Below, piece after piece: positions 6,582 through 6,675 of a stretch of 6,675 nucleotides of DNA. This DNA is from JADHUC01 sp964617665 (GTDB lineage Bacteria > Planctomycetota > Planctomycetia > Pirellulales > Pirellulaceae): positions 1-6,675 of the forward strand of contig CAZUAH010000700.1 in assembly GCA_964617665.1 (NCBI GenBank), in the 5' to 3' direction. Numbering within the stretch: position 1 is the stretch's first letter; each line of letters starts with the position of its first letter. Both the position numbers and the translations under genes were made by a program. Under the pieces are notes generated by a model. The model worked only from the letters and a program-made list of their open reading frames with translations, ran no database searches and was not told the DNA's origin.

Positions 6582-6675
6582 GAACTCCATTCGCCCATTG
6601 ATGGTCCAACCGTAATTGAAACGTGAGCGTTGCATCCACGGGCGTCTTGCCAATGCCGGGGATTTGGCGATGATT
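6582..6675. other. Downstream flank, nothing recognised
   Basis: This 94-bp stretch after the HD hydrolase stop holds no hairpin with a U-tract, no start with a ribosome site and no RNA gene that I can support. Confidence 0.3.

Noticed and set aside
6006..6653. A 215-codon minus-strand open frame opposite the HD hydrolase gene
   Set aside because: It overlaps a gene whose active-site motifs are all intact, and shows no domain of its own.

Overview
This window most likely comes from a planctomycete or a close PVC-group relative. The main clue is a secreted protein made of strictly 24-residue leucine-rich repeats of the 'T-x-ITDxGLxxL' type, a style very common in planctomycete genomes. The moderately high GC content, weak Shine-Dalgarno sequences and the mix of signalling domains also fit. 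The assignment is an inference. No rRNA, tRNA, CRISPR array, transposase or integrase was seen.

Layout: (A) 175-1554 (+) encodes a receiver-like domain fused to a FeeM/LuxI-like GNAT N-acyltransferase. (B) 1617-3362 (+) encodes a three-part protein, DUF4062 (TIR-like) - PAS - SAM-dependent methyltransferase. Its start lies 62 bp after the gene A stop, or only 10 bp after it if gene A carries the frameshift suspected here. (C) 3482-4555 (-) encodes a C45-family (penicillin acyltransferase-like) Ntn hydrolase, convergent with B. (D) 4662-5861 (-) encodes a secreted LRR protein with 13 repeats, upstream of C on the same strand. (E) 6027-6581 (+), divergent from D, encodes a small stand-alone HD-domain ppGpp hydrolase of the MESH1/SpoT type. 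No gene-free stretch reaches 300 bases.

The most interesting part is the A-B pair. A likely acyl-amino-acid (autoinducer-like) synthase with a regulatory receiver-like domain sits next to a protein joining a DUF4062 domain, a PAS sensor and a methyltransferase. DUF4062 is usually found in STAND/NTPase signalling and conflict proteins. The simplest model is that A makes a small acylated molecule, and B binds and/or methylates it, with the DUF4062 domain linking this to a downstream response. Gene C has related chemistry (cleavage or transfer of acyl amides) and could act on the same product, but it lies on the opposite strand and the link is speculative. D and E look like ordinary planctomycete accessory and housekeeping genes.
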